Shown in pieces: positions 34,606 to 44,233 of a stretch of 64,000 bases of DNA. The notes under the pieces were generated by a model. The model did not search any database. It was given only the letters and a program-made list of their open reading frames with translations, and was not told the origin of the DNA. Origin of the DNA: Parabacteroides distasonis (GTDB lineage: Bacteria; Bacteroidota; Bacteroidia; Bacteroidales; Tannerellaceae); NCBI RefSeq assembly GCF_004793765.1, contig NZ_SRYM01000009.1:40690-104689 (forward strand), given 5' to 3'. Position 1 is the first letter of the stretch; each line of letters starts with the position of its first letter. Both the position numbers and the translations under genes were made by a program.

Positions 34606-36024
34606 TTAGTATCTGTAATGATCGGCCTTGTACGGTCCTTCTACCGGTACGCCGATATAATCAGCTTGCTTTTGTGATAATGTAGATAATTTCACGCCGA
34701 TACGTTCCAAGTGCAGGCGGGCAACTTCCTCATCCAAGCGTTTCGGCAAACGATATACGCCTACCTCATAGGCCATTTGCCATAAATCCATCTGGGCAAG
34801 CACTTGGTTCGTAAATGAGTTGCTCATTACGAATGACGGGTGTCCCGTAGCGCAACCCAGATTTACTAAGCGGCCTTCTGCCAACAGGAAGATAGAGTTT
34901 CCGTTCGGGAACGTATATTTATCTACTTGCGGCTTGATATTCGTGTGTTTAATATTCGGATAGTTGACAAGCTTGTCCACTTGGATCTCGTTGTCGAAAT
35001 GACCGATATTACATACGATCGCTTGGTCTTTCATCTGTGTCATATGCTCGATCGTGATGATATCGCAGTTTCCGGTGGTCGTAACGAAGATGTTACCCTC
35101 TTTCACGGCCTCTTCCATGGTCGTAACCTCGAAACCTTCCATAGCGGCTTGCAGGGCGCAGATCGGATCGATCTCGGTCACGAGTACACGGGCTCCGTAA
35201 GAGCGCATGGAGTGAGAGCAGCCTTTACCTACGTCACCATATCCGGCCACGACTACCACTTTGCCGGCGATCATTACGTCCGTAGCCCGCTTGATGCCGT
35301 CTGCCAAAGACTCACGGCAACCGTATAGGTTATCGAACTTGGATTTCGTCACGGAGTCATTAACATTGATAGCCGGAACCAGCAACTCACCTTTCTCCAT
35401 CATCTGATACAGACGGTGAACGCCGGTGGTCGTCTCTTCCGATACCCCTTTCATCTCGGCTACCGTACGGTGCCAACGGCCGTTATCTTCTTGAAGGATA
35501 CGATTTAATGTATCCAGGATTACCTGTTCCTCATGATTTCCGCCTTTGCGGTTGATGGTCTCTGCGTCGTTCTCCGCACGATACCCCATATGAATCAATA
35601 AGGAAGCGTCACCGCCATCGTCAACAATCATGTGAGGGCCTTTGCCTTCCGGGAAACGAAGCGCCATGTCCGTACACCACCAATACTCCTCCAGCGTCTC
35701 GCCTTTCCAGGCGAATACCGGTACGCCATCAGCCGCGATAGCCGCCGCCGCATGGTCCTGTGTGGAGAAGATGTTACAGCTGGCCCAGCGAACGTCCGCT
35801 CCCAACGCAACTAATGTTTCGATTAACACCGCCGTCTGAATAGTCATATGCAGTGAGCCGGTGATACGTGCGCCTTTCAAGGGTTTCTGATCGGCGTATT
35901 TCTGGCGTAGCGCCATTAATCCCGGCATTTCGTGTTCGGCGATCTCGATCTCCTTGCGACCGAACTCGGCCAAACTCATATCTGCCACTTTATAAGGCAG
36001 ATGAGTTGGAAATAATTGTGACAT
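34606..36024 (-). CDS. ahcY: Adenosylhomocysteinase
   Basis: Cytoplasmic NAD-dependent enzyme that splits S-adenosylhomocysteine into adenosine and homocysteine, closing the methylation cycle. The 472-residue length is typical. Visible motifs are '[16 protein letters not shown]', '[16 protein letters not shown]' (with the catalytic lysine), the NAD site '[13 protein letters not shown]' and the C-terminal '[17 protein letters not shown]' and '[10 protein letters not shown]'. A consensus -7 element lies 28 bases upstream. Confidence 0.97.
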   Translation of the reverse strand: MSQLFPTHLPYKVADMSLAEFGRKEIEIAEHEMPGLMALRQKYADQKPLKGARITGSLHMTIQTAVLIETLVALGADVRWASCNIFSTQDHAAAAIAADGVPVFAWKGETLEEYWWCTDMALRFPEGKGPHMIVDDGGDASLLIHMGYRAENDAETINRKGGNHEEQVILDTLNRILQEDNGRWHRTVAEMKGVSEETTTGVHRLYQMMEKGELLVPAINVNDSVTKSKFDNLYGCRESLADGIKRATDVMIAGKVVVVAGYGDVGKGCSHSMRSYGARVLVTEIDPICALQAAMEGFEVTTMEEAVKEGNIFVTTTGNCDIITIEHMTQMKDQAIVCNIGHFDNEIQVDKLVNYPNIKHTNIKPQVDKYTFPNGNSIFLLAEGRLVNLGCATGHPSFVMSNSFTNQVLAQMDLWQMAYEVGVYRLPKRLDEEVARLHLERIGVKLSTLSQKQADYIGVPVEGPYKADHYRY

Positions 36025-36051
36025 AAATTAATACTATAAATGATTGAAGCG

Positions 36052-36059
36052 CAAAGGTA
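36052..36059 (-). promoter_or_regulatory. -7 promoter element of ahcY
   Basis: Reverse-strand TACCTTTG, an exact consensus match, about 28 bases upstream of the ahcY ATG. Confidence 0.6.
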
Positions 36060-36142
36060 CGAAAAAGCGTTGATAGTAGGTGTCCTTTATCTGTGAATTT
36101 CCATCTAGGGCGGAGGCTTGCCGAGGGGTACGGTGGGTTTGT

Positions 36143-36231
36143 TACTGCAACCTGCCTTGCAGTAGTTCTGCAACAGCCTTGCAGCATTACTGCAACCCGC
36201 ATTGCGGTAACACTGCAACGCCGTTGCAGTA
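36143..36231. repeat. 22.5-bp-period palindrome array (locus B)
   Basis: Four short hairpins share arms CTGCAA/TTGCAG: 36144-36163, 36168-36184, 36189-36208 and 36212-36230. Their centres are at 36153.5, 36176, 36198.5 and 36221, steps of 22.5. Spacers inside each hairpin differ (CCTGCC, CAGCC, CCCGCA, CGCCG). The array lies between the stop of the broken SDR gene and the ahcY promoter. Confidence 0.75.
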
Positions 36232-36255
36232 TTGGGTTCTCTGTAGTTTTGTGAT

Positions 36256-37016
36256 TTAATGAATACTGAAGGCTCCATCTACCAATAGCGCATGGCCATC
36301 TACGAAGCTCGCTTGCGGGCTGCATAGCCAAAGTACGGCGTTGGCGATCTCTTCCGGTTTACCGAGCCGCCCTGCGGGAATGTCGCGCACCAGCTCTTTC
36401 TCCAAGGAAGGGTCACGCCGCATTAAGTCTTCCGCCATCGGCGTACGGATAACGCCCGGACATACGGCATTGATGCGGATGTTCTTTGCCGCATAGTCGA
36501 TAGCGGCGGTACGTGTCAGTCCGATAACGGCATGCTTACAGGCTATGTAGGCCGCTTGCCCCGGAAATCCCGTGACTCCGCCTTGCGATGAGGTGTTGAC
36601 GATGGCGCCGCCGCCTTGTTTCAGCATTTGCAGGATCTCATAACGCATGCAGTTCCAGACACCTTTCAAATCCACAGCCACGGTACGGTCGAATTCATCG
36701 TCGGTGATTTCCGCCATTGGGCGTTGCGGTGTTTGTATGCCTGCGTTGTTAAGAGCCGCGTCCAGTCTTCCGTAGTAGCTACGATCCAGTCGATCATCTC
36801 TTTTACGGCTTGCGTGTTTGATACGTCGCACCGATACGCTACGGCCTTATGTCCCTCGGCTATTAATTTCTCTACCTGTTCTCTCGGCTCACGGATGTCT
36901 GCCAATACGGTTATGTATCCAGCCTTGGCGAAGGCTTCAGCGCAAGCGAGTCCGATACCCATCGCTGAACCGGTTACTAAAGCTACTTTCTCTTCCATTG
37001 TCTTTGTCATGATCAT
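36256..37016 (-). pseudogene. SDR-family oxidoreductase, frameshifted
   Basis: Two overlapping reverse frames together make one short-chain dehydrogenase of about 250 residues. The upstream frame gives the start, cofactor motif 'VALVTGSAMGIGLA' and 'CDVSNTQAVKEMIDWIVAT'. The downstream frame continues 'YGRLDAALNNAGIQTP' (NNAG motif), 'IVNTSSQGGVTGFPGQAAYIACK' (catalytic Ser, Tyr, Lys; shown in full only here as a region near 36530-36600) and a normal C-terminus. The switch falls at 36772-36780, where one base is missing relative to an intact ...AT-YGRLD... reading. Either a real inactivation or a sequencing error. Usual family: 3-oxoacyl-ACP-reductase-like or sugar-alcohol dehydrogenases. Confidence 0.8.
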
Positions 37017-37122
37017 TTGATTTACATTTTGTTATTATTTATGTCGCGAAGATAAGGAGGGAGTGGTATGGAGGCTTTGTTATGTGGTTCAAATAGCTTT
37101 GTTGTGTGGGCCATTATAAATA

Positions 37123-37886
37123 TTATATATCCTCGGTTGGCGGTACGCCATACGCTATCTTATAGATTTTCGAGAAATGGGAAAGGTTCTTGAAGCCTAC
37201 CTCGAAACAAATCTCCGAGACCTTACGCCCCCCTTTACGTATCAGCCCGTGTGCGGCTTCAAGGCGGCGTTGGATGAGCCATTCCCGGGGCGAGAGAGCG
37301 CTACATTTCTTGAAATCACGTTTAAATGTGGAGAGGCTGCGTCCCGTATAGTTGGCGATTTCTTCCATGGATCGGTAAAATCGAAGATAGAGGCATATAG
37401 ATTCTTGTCGGTATTGAGCAACACATAAACGCCCTCGACCATTTTTAGTTGCAGCAATTCGTCTGTCGGTTGGATCTTGGAATTGAAATAAGGGGTCATC
37501 GACTCAAACAAGCTTACGATATCGGGACGGTTGGACGGTAGCTTGTAAAGGCTTACCTGATCTCGCTTGGCATCTTTAGGGAGAGTATTTCGATCTAATT
37601 TGCTGTAAAAGTCGCGTAGGAACTTCATGGTGAACATCAAGAAGATCGCCTTGAACTGCTCGCCATTCCATGCTTGTTTCGTCATCTGCACGCTGAAGTC
37701 CTTGCGGATGAAAGCGCATTCTCCTTTATGTAACCGGGTGATTTGGCCTTTCTCGTCGATTACCATCTCTCCGGAATATACATACACCAACACATGCGAA
37801 TGATTCCGGTGCAGGCAGCTCTTTCCGCCATCGAAATACATCGCTAAAAATAAATCCGAGTAACGCAGTGTGTTGATTCCGTCCAT
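37123..37886 (-). pseudogene. AraC-family regulator, disrupted by small deletion and frameshift
   Basis: The reverse-strand 5' frame encodes an AraC sensor domain (MDGINTLRYSDLFLAMYF, through 'YASIFDFTDPWKK') and then runs out of frame. The DNA-binding domain resumes in another frame at 37368 ('MEEIANYTGRSLSTFKRDF', 'SEICFEVGFKNLSHFSKIYK'). In homologues I know, 'FDF.DPWK' is followed by about 15-20 residues before 'MEEIA..TGRSL', so that stretch seems lost. CCATGGAAGA at the joint reads as P-W-K in the first frame and as x-M-E-E in the second. It would fit a deletion between two short matching sequences. Divided from the broken SDR gene by 106 bases on the same strand. Confidence 0.75.
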
Positions 37887-37979
37887 CGTTCTTTAGGAAA
37901 ATGGGCGACACGGGAAGATCGTGCCGCCCATTATGAAGATTTTAAAGTAACTGTCAACTGTTAGCTGTCCACTAAATCG

Positions 37980-39629
37980 TCAGGCCGGCGTGATACCTTG
38001 CTCTTGCAATAGTTTCAGCCCGAGGTCTTTCAACTTGAACTTCTGTATCTTTCCGCTTCCGGTCATCGGGAAGGTATCGACGAAGAAGATGTATTTCGGG
38101 ATCTTATGCCGGGCGATCTTTCCGCGGCAGAAGTCTTTCACCTCTTCCTCCGTAGCCGTCACACCATCGTGAAGGATGATAAAGGCACCCACTTCCTCTC
38201 CGTATTTCTTGGAAGGGACAGCGGCTACTTGCACGTCTTTCACGCCGGGGAAATGATAGAGGAACTCCTCCAGCTCACGTGGATAGATATTCTCGCCCCC
38301 GCGGATAATCATATCCTTGATACGGCCGGTGATCCGATAGTTGCCATTCTCGTCTTTCACGCCTAAGTCGCCGGAATGAAGGAAACCATCCTTGTCGATC
38401 ACCTCGTCCGTAGCGGCTTGGTTATTGTAATAGCCCTTCATGGTATTATAGCCTCGGTTGCACATCTCGCCTTGCACGCCGATGGGGCATTCCTCGCCGG
38501 TATCGGGATCGATCACGCGTACTTCCGTGAACTCGTAGTCGCGGCCTACCGTATTGTAACGTACTTCTGCCGGGTCGTCGATGCGGGAATGTGTCATACC
38601 GGGTGATGCCTCGGTCAGTCCGTACACGCTGGTGACACGCATGAACATCTTCTCTTCCACCTGTCTCATCAATTCTACCGGGCACAAGGAGCCGGCCATG
38701 ATACCGGTACGTAGGGAAGAAAGGTCGAACATGCTGAACATCGGATGGTTCAACTCCGCGATAAACATGGTAGGAACACCATATAACGCCGTACACCGTT
38801 CTTTATGAATAGAAGCCAATACGACCAACGGATCGAATTTCTCGACCATCACTTGCGTACACCCATGCGTCAATACGTTCATGGAAGCCAATACTACGCC
38901 AAAACAATGGAAGAGCGGTACGCAGCAACAAAGCTTATCGGCGGCGGTGAATTTCATATGCTCACCCGTCAGGAAACCGTTGTTGGCGATGTTGTAGTGA
39001 GTCAGCATGACCCCTTTCGGGAAGCCGGTCGTACCGGACGTATATTGCATATTAACCACGTCGTGGCAATTGACCTTCGCTTTGGCGGCCTCTAAGGTCT
39101 CATCCTTGATATTTTGTCCGAGGAGCAACATCTCGGGCGTATTGTACATACCCCTGTATTTCTCCTGTCCGATATAGACTACGTTTTTCAAGCGAGGGAA
39201 ACGCTCGCTTTTCAAATACCCCCGTTGAGAGGTCTTCAATTCCGGCAACATGGTATAGACCATGTCTACGTAACTTCCATCAAACACGCCGTCCGTGATA
39301 CACATCGTATGGATATCGGCGTTCTCTACTAGGTATTCCAGCTCGCTTTGTTTATAGTTGGTATTGATCGTGACCAGTACGGCGCCGATCTTGGCTCCGG
39401 CATATAAGAATGTCAGCCAATCCGGAACGTTTGTCGCCCATACGCCGACATGCGTGCCATGTGTGATACCGATCGCCAACATGCCTTTCGCCATGTCGTC
39501 CACACGCTTGTTGAATTCGCTCCAAGTGAAACGCAAGTCGCGGTCCGAGTAAACGATATACTCCTTATCCGGTGTAGTCTCGGCCCAATGTTCCAGCCAT
39601 TGGCCAAGGGTTCTGTTATGTAATTCCAT
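37980..39629 (-). CDS. AMP-forming acyl-CoA synthetase
   Basis: A 549-residue adenylate-forming enzyme that activates a fatty or other carboxylic acid with ATP and CoA. It shows the P-loop '[16 protein letters not shown]', '[13 protein letters not shown]', '[21 protein letters not shown]' (in parts) and the catalytic lysine segment '[11 protein letters not shown]'. The length and motifs match FadD-like/AMP-binding family members. It lies 12 bases downstream of the XRE-cupin regulator on the same strand, a pairing conserved in Bacteroidales, so the regulator probably senses its substrate or product. Chain-length specificity unknown. Confidence 0.92.
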   Translation of the reverse strand: MELHNRTLGQWLEHWAETTPDKEYIVYSDRDLRFTWSEFNKRVDDMAKGMLAIGITHGTHVGVWATNVPDWLTFLYAGAKIGAVLVTINTNYKQSELEYLVENADIHTMCITDGVFDGSYVDMVYTMLPELKTSQRGYLKSERFPRLKNVVYIGQEKYRGMYNTPEMLLLGQNIKDETLEAAKAKVNCHDVVNMQYTSGTTGFPKGVMLTHYNIANNGFLTGEHMKFTAADKLCCCVPLFHCFGVVLASMNVLTHGCTQVMVEKFDPLVVLASIHKERCTALYGVPTMFIAELNHPMFSMFDLSSLRTGIMAGSLCPVELMRQVEEKMFMRVTSVYGLTEASPGMTHSRIDDPAEVRYNTVGRDYEFTEVRVIDPDTGEECPIGVQGEMCNRGYNTMKGYYNNQAATDEVIDKDGFLHSGDLGVKDENGNYRITGRIKDMIIRGGENIYPRELEEFLYHFPGVKDVQVAAVPSKKYGEEVGAFIILHDGVTATEEEVKDFCRGKIARHKIPKYIFFVDTFPMTGSGKIQKFKLKDLGLKLLQEQGITPA

Positions 39630-39641
39630 AAAATGCCGGAT

Positions 39642-40223
39642 TTAATAAGGTGTATAGACAACTCCTAGGATTCGAGCCCTGCTGTCGGCTGCCGCATGTA
39701 CATGATGCGCCACGATAGAATCATAATAGATGCTATCGCCTTCCTCTAGGATATAGGTGTTTTTCCCGTAATTGATCTCTACGACACCACTCAGTACGTA
39801 GATAAACTCCTCTCCCTCATGTGTGGACAGAATGAAATCCTCGCCTTCCTCGGAGGGAGCGATCTCGATCAAGAAGGGTTCCATATGACGGCCGGACTTA
39901 TCTTGTGAGAGCGAGTGGTAATCCATATGCTTGTGTCCTTGTGTCGCGTTGTTCGTGAACCCGATACCATCGGCCTCGCTATCCTTTTTGCGGCATACGA
40001 CTGGGCCTAGCTCCGCTTGATCGTCCAAGAATGTACCCAAACGTACCCCTAATACCCGTGCTATTTTGATAAGAGGAGCTAAAGATGGAAAGTCCAAGTT
40101 ACCTTCGATACGCTCGATCTGTTCGATACCTAACCCGGAGCGTTCGGCTACTTCCTCGATAGAGAGTTGTTTCGATTCTCGGATATTTTTAATTTTCGCG
40201 CCTATAATTTTGTTGTTTCCCAT
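39642..40223 (-). CDS. XRE-family regulator with C-terminal cupin domain
   Basis: A 193-residue transcription factor. The helix-turn-helix is at about 9-63 ('IKNIRESKQLSIEEVAERSG', 'PSLAPLIKIARVLGV'). The cupin sensor is at about 115-190 ('EGEEFIYVLSGVVEINYG', 'EEGDSIYYDSIVAHHVHAA' with His residues that could bind metal). It is first in a two-gene operon with the acyl-CoA synthetase, and a -7 element lies upstream at 40281-40288. Confidence 0.9.
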   Translation of the reverse strand: MGNNKIIGAKIKNIRESKQLSIEEVAERSGLGIEQIERIEGNLDFPSLAPLIKIARVLGVRLGTFLDDQAELGPVVCRKKDSEADGIGFTNNATQGHKHMDYHSLSQDKSGRHMEPFLIEIAPSEEGEDFILSTHEGEEFIYVLSGVVEINYGKNTYILEEGDSIYYDSIVAHHVHAAADSRARILGVVYTPY

Positions 40224-40280
40224 GTGTATGATTTGTTATTTATAGTCCTGTAATGTTTGATAAATTGATACTAAACGGCG

Positions 40281-40288
40281 CAAATTTA
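40281..40288 (-). promoter_or_regulatory. -7 promoter element of the XRE-cupin/acyl-CoA synthetase operon
   Basis: Reverse-strand TAAATTTG, consensus match, about 58 bases upstream of the regulator ATG. Confidence 0.5.
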
Positions 40289-40325
40289 CATTAATATTTT
40301 ATTATATCTAGGATTAAGGCAAATA

Positions 40326-40358
40326 AAAAGGGCAATTCCCGATTGGGATTGCCCTTTT
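40326..40358 (-). terminator. Terminator of rpsO
   Basis: GGGCAATTCCC and GGGATTGCCC pair over a four-base loop, flanked by A-runs on the left and T-runs on the right, so it can act in both directions. It lies just downstream of rpsO. Confidence 0.75.
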
Positions 40359-40382
40359 TAATATTCTCGAGTAAGCTTTTTC

Positions 40383-40652
40383 TTACTTTCTGATACCAAG
40401 TTCTTTGATGATAGTACGGTATCTCTCGATGTCAGTCTTGATCAGATAGTCCAATAAACGACGACGTTTACCTACCAACATCTTCAATGATCTTTCCGTA
40501 GCGTAATCTTTGTGATTCACTTTCAAGTGCTCTGTCAAGTGAGAGATACGGAATGTGAACAGTGCGATTTGGCTCTCAGCAGAACCTGTGTTAGTAGCTG
40601 ATTTGCCATACTTTTCAAATAATTCTTTTTTCTTCGCTGAATCTAAATACAT
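40383..40652 (-). CDS. rpsO: 30S ribosomal protein S15
   Basis: An 89-residue small-subunit protein that binds 16S rRNA near the helix 20-22 junction. The sequence is the classic S15: 'GSAESQIALFTFRISHLTEHL', 'KDYATERSLKMLVGKRRRLL' (in parts) and an ending 'RYRTIIKELGIRK'. Monocistronic, with a consensus promoter upstream and a terminator downstream. Confidence 0.98.
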   Translation of the reverse strand: MYLDSAKKKELFEKYGKSATNTGSAESQIALFTFRISHLTEHLKVNHKDYATERSLKMLVGKRRRLLDYLIKTDIERYRTIIKELGIRK

Positions 40653-40700
40653 GATTCTTTTTTACTTTAATAAATTAATACTATGTTATCTAAGCGGTCG

Positions 40701-40708
40701 CAAAGGTA
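40701..40708 (-). promoter_or_regulatory. -7 promoter element of rpsO
   Basis: Reverse-strand TACCTTTG, exact consensus, about 49 bases upstream of the rpsO ATG. Confidence 0.6.
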
Positions 40709-40794
40709 GACATTCCTTTTTGATTTGCAATAGATTCTACTATCTTTTTTGTGTTTTGAAGCATGAATGTCATATATATATCGTAAAAATATCG

Positions 40795-40802
40795 TATTTT
40801 TG
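40795..40802 (+). promoter_or_regulatory. -7 promoter element of typA
   Basis: TATTTTTG, consensus match, 21 bases upstream of the typA ATG. Confidence 0.55.
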
Positions 40803-40823
40803 CAGCCAATAAATTAGTCTTCA

Positions 40824-42623
40824 ATGCAAAAGATCAGAAACATTGCGATTATCGCGCACGTAGACCACGGCAAAACGACGCTCGTGGATAAGATGTTATT
40901 AGCCGGTAAGCTTTTCCGTGAAGGACAGGCAGAACCGGATCAGTTCATGGATAACAATGATCTGGAACGGGAACGAGGTATTACCATTCTTGCCAAGAAC
41001 GTGTCTATCAATTATAAAGGATATAAGATCAATATTATTGACACCCCGGGCCACGCCGACTTTGGTGGCGAGGTGGAACGTGTCTTGAATATGGCGGATG
41101 GTTGTTTGCTATTGGTGGACGCTTTTGAAGGGCCTATGCCGCAGACTCGTTTTGTTTTGCAAAAAGCGATTCAATTGGGTTTGAAGCCGATCGTGGTAAT
41201 TAATAAGGTGGATAAGCCGAATTGCCGCCCGTCGGAAGTGCAGGAAATGGTATTCGACTTGATGTTTAGTCTGGACGCTACTGAAGAACAGCTTGACTTC
41301 CCGACTATCTACGGCTCCGCTAAGCAGGGATGGATGTCAGAGGATTGGCAGAAACCGGCTGAGGATATCACCGCTTTGCTGGATGCGATCATTAAATATA
41401 TCCCCGAACCGCAGATGTTGGAGGGTACGCTTCAGATGTTGATTACTTCTTTGGATTACTCTAAATATGTAGGTCGTATCGCCGTAGGACGTGTACACCG
41501 TGGCGAGTTGAGAGAGGGCCAAGATGTCATGCTTTGTAAGCGTGACGGTAGCATGGTCAAATCAAGGATCAAGGAAGTGGACGTCTTTGAGGGCTTGGGA
41601 CGTACGAAAGTTGATTCCGTGCAGTCCGGGGATATTTGCGCTATTATCGGTATCGATGGTTTCGAGATCGGTGAGACAATCGCCGACGTGAACGAGCCGG
41701 AGCCATTGCCAACGATCGCTATCGACGAGCCTACGATGTCTATGCTTTTCACGATCAACAATTCCCCGTTCTTTGGTAAGGATGGTAAGTTCGTTACTTC
41801 CCGTCATATTTTTGAGCGTTTGCAGAAAGAGTTGGATAAGAACTTGGCTTTACGTGTAGTCCCTACCGATTCTGCTGATTCTTGGTTGGTATATGGTCGT
41901 GGCGTGCTTCACTTGTCCGTATTGATCGAGACGATGCGTCGTGAGGGATACGAGTTGCAGGTAGGTCAGCCGCAGGTTATCATCAAGGAGATCGATGGTG
42001 AGAAGTGCGAGCCGGTAGAGCAATTGACGGTGAATCTTCCGGAGGAATGCTCTAGCCGTATTATCGATATGGTAACGAAGCGTAAGGGTGAGATGACCAT
42101 GATGGAAAGCAAGAATGGTCGTATGCACTTGGAGTTCACGATTCCTTCCCGTGGTATTATCGGTTTGAACAACGCTGTATTGACCGCCTCTGCCGGTGAG
42201 GCTATCATGGCACACCGTTTCTTGGAATATCAACCGTGGAAGGGTGATATCGAACGACGTATGAATGGTTCGATCATCGCTATGGAGACAGGCCAGGCTT
42301 TCGCTTATGCCCTGAATAACTTGCAGTCCCGCGGGCGTTTTTTCATCGCTCCGGGTGAGGAGGTTTATGCCGGACAGGTGGTTGGCGAGCATACCAAGGA
42401 CAATGACTTGGTGGTAAATGTCACGAAATCCAAGAAGTTGACGAATATGCGTGCCTCCGGTTCCGATGATAAGGTTTCTTTGGCTCCCCCTGTCGTATTC
42501 AGCCTAGAGGATGCGCTTGAGTACATCAAGGGCGATGAGTACGTAGAGATCACCCCGAATAATATGCGTATGCGTAAGATCATTTTGGATGAGACAGAGC
42601 GCAAGCGCCAAGGTAGATCCTAG
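40824..42623 (+). CDS. typA: Ribosome-associated GTPase TypA/BipA
   Basis: A 599-residue translational GTPase that binds the 70S A site and supports ribosome assembly and stress growth. It shows G1 '[15 protein letters not shown]', G2 '[10 protein letters not shown]', G3 '[14 protein letters not shown]', G4 'VINKVDKP', domain II, and the TypA-specific C-terminal domain with '[19 protein letters not shown]' and '[17 protein letters not shown]'. Has its own promoter and terminator. Confidence 0.97.
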   Translation: MQKIRNIAIIAHVDHGKTTLVDKMLLAGKLFREGQAEPDQFMDNNDLERERGITILAKNVSINYKGYKINIIDTPGHADFGGEVERVLNMADGCLLLVDAFEGPMPQTRFVLQKAIQLGLKPIVVINKVDKPNCRPSEVQEMVFDLMFSLDATEEQLDFPTIYGSAKQGWMSEDWQKPAEDITALLDAIIKYIPEPQMLEGTLQMLITSLDYSKYVGRIAVGRVHRGELREGQDVMLCKRDGSMVKSRIKEVDVFEGLGRTKVDSVQSGDICAIIGIDGFEIGETIADVNEPEPLPTIAIDEPTMSMLFTINNSPFFGKDGKFVTSRHIFERLQKELDKNLALRVVPTDSADSWLVYGRGVLHLSVLIETMRREGYELQVGQPQVIIKEIDGEKCEPVEQLTVNLPEECSSRIIDMVTKRKGEMTMMESKNGRMHLEFTIPSRGIIGLNNAVLTASAGEAIMAHRFLEYQPWKGDIERRMNGSIIAMETGQAFAYALNNLQSRGRFFIAPGEEVYAGQVVGEHTKDNDLVVNVTKSKKLTNMRASGSDDKVSLAPPVVFSLEDALEYIKGDEYVEITPNNMRMRKIILDETERKRQGRS

Positions 42624-42642
42624 TATTTACGTATATATAAGC

Positions 42643-42682
42643 AAAAACCGGCTGTCTCCGTGATAAGGGACAGCCGGTTTTT
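42643..42682 (+). terminator. Terminator of typA
   Basis: AAAAACCGGCTGTC and GACAGCCGGTTTTT pair around a short loop, with T-run. Confidence 0.8.
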
Positions 42683-42836
42683 GTTTGTCAGTGGAGTGGG
42701 TAATCTCTGTTATATTTAACACCGAACTTTTTTAATATTTGAGCTAATCTTGCTGTTTCTCTTTAGTCTTCCTTGAACCCTAAAAGTAACAATGATTAAT
42801 TTCAAGGTTATTGACTCCCCCCCCTTTGAATGGTCA

Positions 42837-43748
42837 TTAATATATGGCATTTATCATTTCAATATCTCTTGGTGATAAACCATTTCTTTGTGCATTCCAT
42901 GTGGATCCGTCTTTCCGTGTCATGATTGGAATATTCGGATTAATTGCAATGTCAGATCCGGCTGTTGAGCCGTAAATCATGATTGAGTTGAAATCAATAT
43001 CTCCATAAAAATCGGCTGCATCTTGTTTCTTGTATTGAGATCTCCAATTACTTTTTATATTACTTTCGTTTACATTTATATATTTATCTCGGCAAGGACT
43101 ACAATGTTCATGAATGAGTCCTATGGCATGACCTATTTCATGTATGGCATTGCCTCTTGTTCCCCATGAGGCATCTATGCTAATCTCTTGTGGACCAGAT
43201 TGCATGCCTAAAGCGGAATGACAGCCGTCTCCATTATAGAATACTATCATATGCGAATTACTACCTTCGACAAATTTAATGTCGGTTACGTTTTGCCAAT
43301 GTGCTATTGCCTCTTTTACATATTGTTGTGTCGCTTGTGTCATAGAGGGATTTAAAATATAGTGAACTGTACTTTTACTCCATCTCTTGCCTGCTAATAA
43401 GTGGCTGTTTATGAAAGATGCTTTTGTTTGAGCCACGCTTTTATTGTTAGAAGATAACTCTCCTGTTGTTCTTAGAGCTTCTACTTGTTCCTCATTTAGT
43501 TCAATGTCCCCTTGATAAATGTATTTTCCGTCTATTGTTTTTTCTATGCTTATTCCATTGTTAAATGTTATGATTTGTCTAGGGGTTGTTTTGTATGCTA
43601 ACTCTGTTGTCTCCATACTATTTTCTTTGATGTCTAGTGTATGGAAAGTCGTTTGTGTTTCTTCGATAAATGAATTTTGTACAATATCAGAGTTACAAGA
43701 TGTTAGTATTATTGATAGTAGTGTAAAAATAAAAGCTATTTTTTTCAT
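42837..43748 (-). CDS. Astacin-like (M12A) metalloprotease, lipoprotein
   Basis: A 303-residue secreted lipoprotein (lipobox LTSC, Cys 18) with a pro-region and a zinc protease domain. The motif HEIGHAIGLIHEH (from His 203) is the astacin zinc signature HExxHxxGxxHE. The downstream 'FNSIMIYGS' is the Met-turn with the conserved Tyr two residues later. Substrate unknown; surface-exposed lipoprotein proteases of this type are known in Bacteroides and could act on host or bacterial proteins. The next gene on the same strand, upstream, encodes a small DUF4377-like lipoprotein 22 bases away, so they form a likely two-gene unit. Confidence 0.88.
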   Translation of the reverse strand: MKKIAFIFTLLSIILTSCNSDIVQNSFIEETQTTFHTLDIKENSMETTELAYKTTPRQIITFNNGISIEKTIDGKYIYQGDIELNEEQVEALRTTGELSSNNKSVAQTKASFINSHLLAGKRWSKSTVHYILNPSMTQATQQYVKEAIAHWQNVTDIKFVEGSNSHMIVFYNGDGCHSALGMQSGPQEISIDASWGTRGNAIHEIGHAIGLIHEHCSPCRDKYINVNESNIKSNWRSQYKKQDAADFYGDIDFNSIMIYGSTAGSDIAINPNIPIMTRKDGSTWNAQRNGLSPRDIEMINAIY

Positions 43749-43770
43749 TTGATAAATATTATATTGTTAA

Positions 43771-44118
43771 CTAAATAGGTAAATTTTCGGATTGTTTCTT
43801 CTCTTTTGATAAAACTTCTAAGAGTATATAACTCTCAGAGTATTGATCTTCTTTCGGTTTTTTTATTGTTTGAACTTTTACTTTTAAGGTGTATTCATAG
43901 CCTCTTTCATACTCAAATCCTTGAATGTTTTGAGAAAGATACTCCCATTTAGCAGACGCTTTTTGTTTAATTAGAAAATATTCTCTCTTTGATAATCCAG
44001 AAGGTTCAATCCCTATTGCTTTTTCAGAAGCTATAGTGATAGTCTCAATCATAAAATCTTCTTTATTGCAAGACGTAAATAATAAGGTGAATAATATTAT
44101 GAGATACTTGTATGTCAT
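43771..44118 (-). CDS. DUF4377-like lipoprotein
   Basis: A 115-residue lipoprotein (lipobox FTSC, Cys 17). The body matches the DUF4377 pattern: 'YFLIKQKASAKWEYLSQNI' followed by 'GFEYERGYEYTLKVKVQTI', a small beta domain related to META/HslJ-type folds. It lies 22 bases upstream of the astacin-like gene on the same strand, suggesting one transcript; a role as partner or inhibitor of the protease is only a possibility. Confidence 0.75.
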   Translation of the reverse strand: MTYKYLIILFTLLFTSCNKEDFMIETITIASEKAIGIEPSGLSKREYFLIKQKASAKWEYLSQNIQGFEYERGYEYTLKVKVQTIKKPKEDQYSESYILLEVLSKEKKQSENLPI

Positions 44119-44184
44119 TACTTGCTGTTTTATTTGAAAAATAGAATCTTCTATTGATTAGGATGGACGAGATTGAAAGATTAA

Positions 44185-44212
44185 AAGGCGGTTCTATTTA
44201 GAACCGCCTTTC
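44185..44212 (-). terminator. Terminator of the TPR lipoprotein gene
   Basis: AAAGGCGGTTCT and AGAACCGCCTTT pair perfectly over 12 bases with a four-base loop, just after the stop of the gene at 44234-45925. Confidence 0.75.
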
Positions 44213-44233
44213 TATAGAGCTATTTTAATTGGA

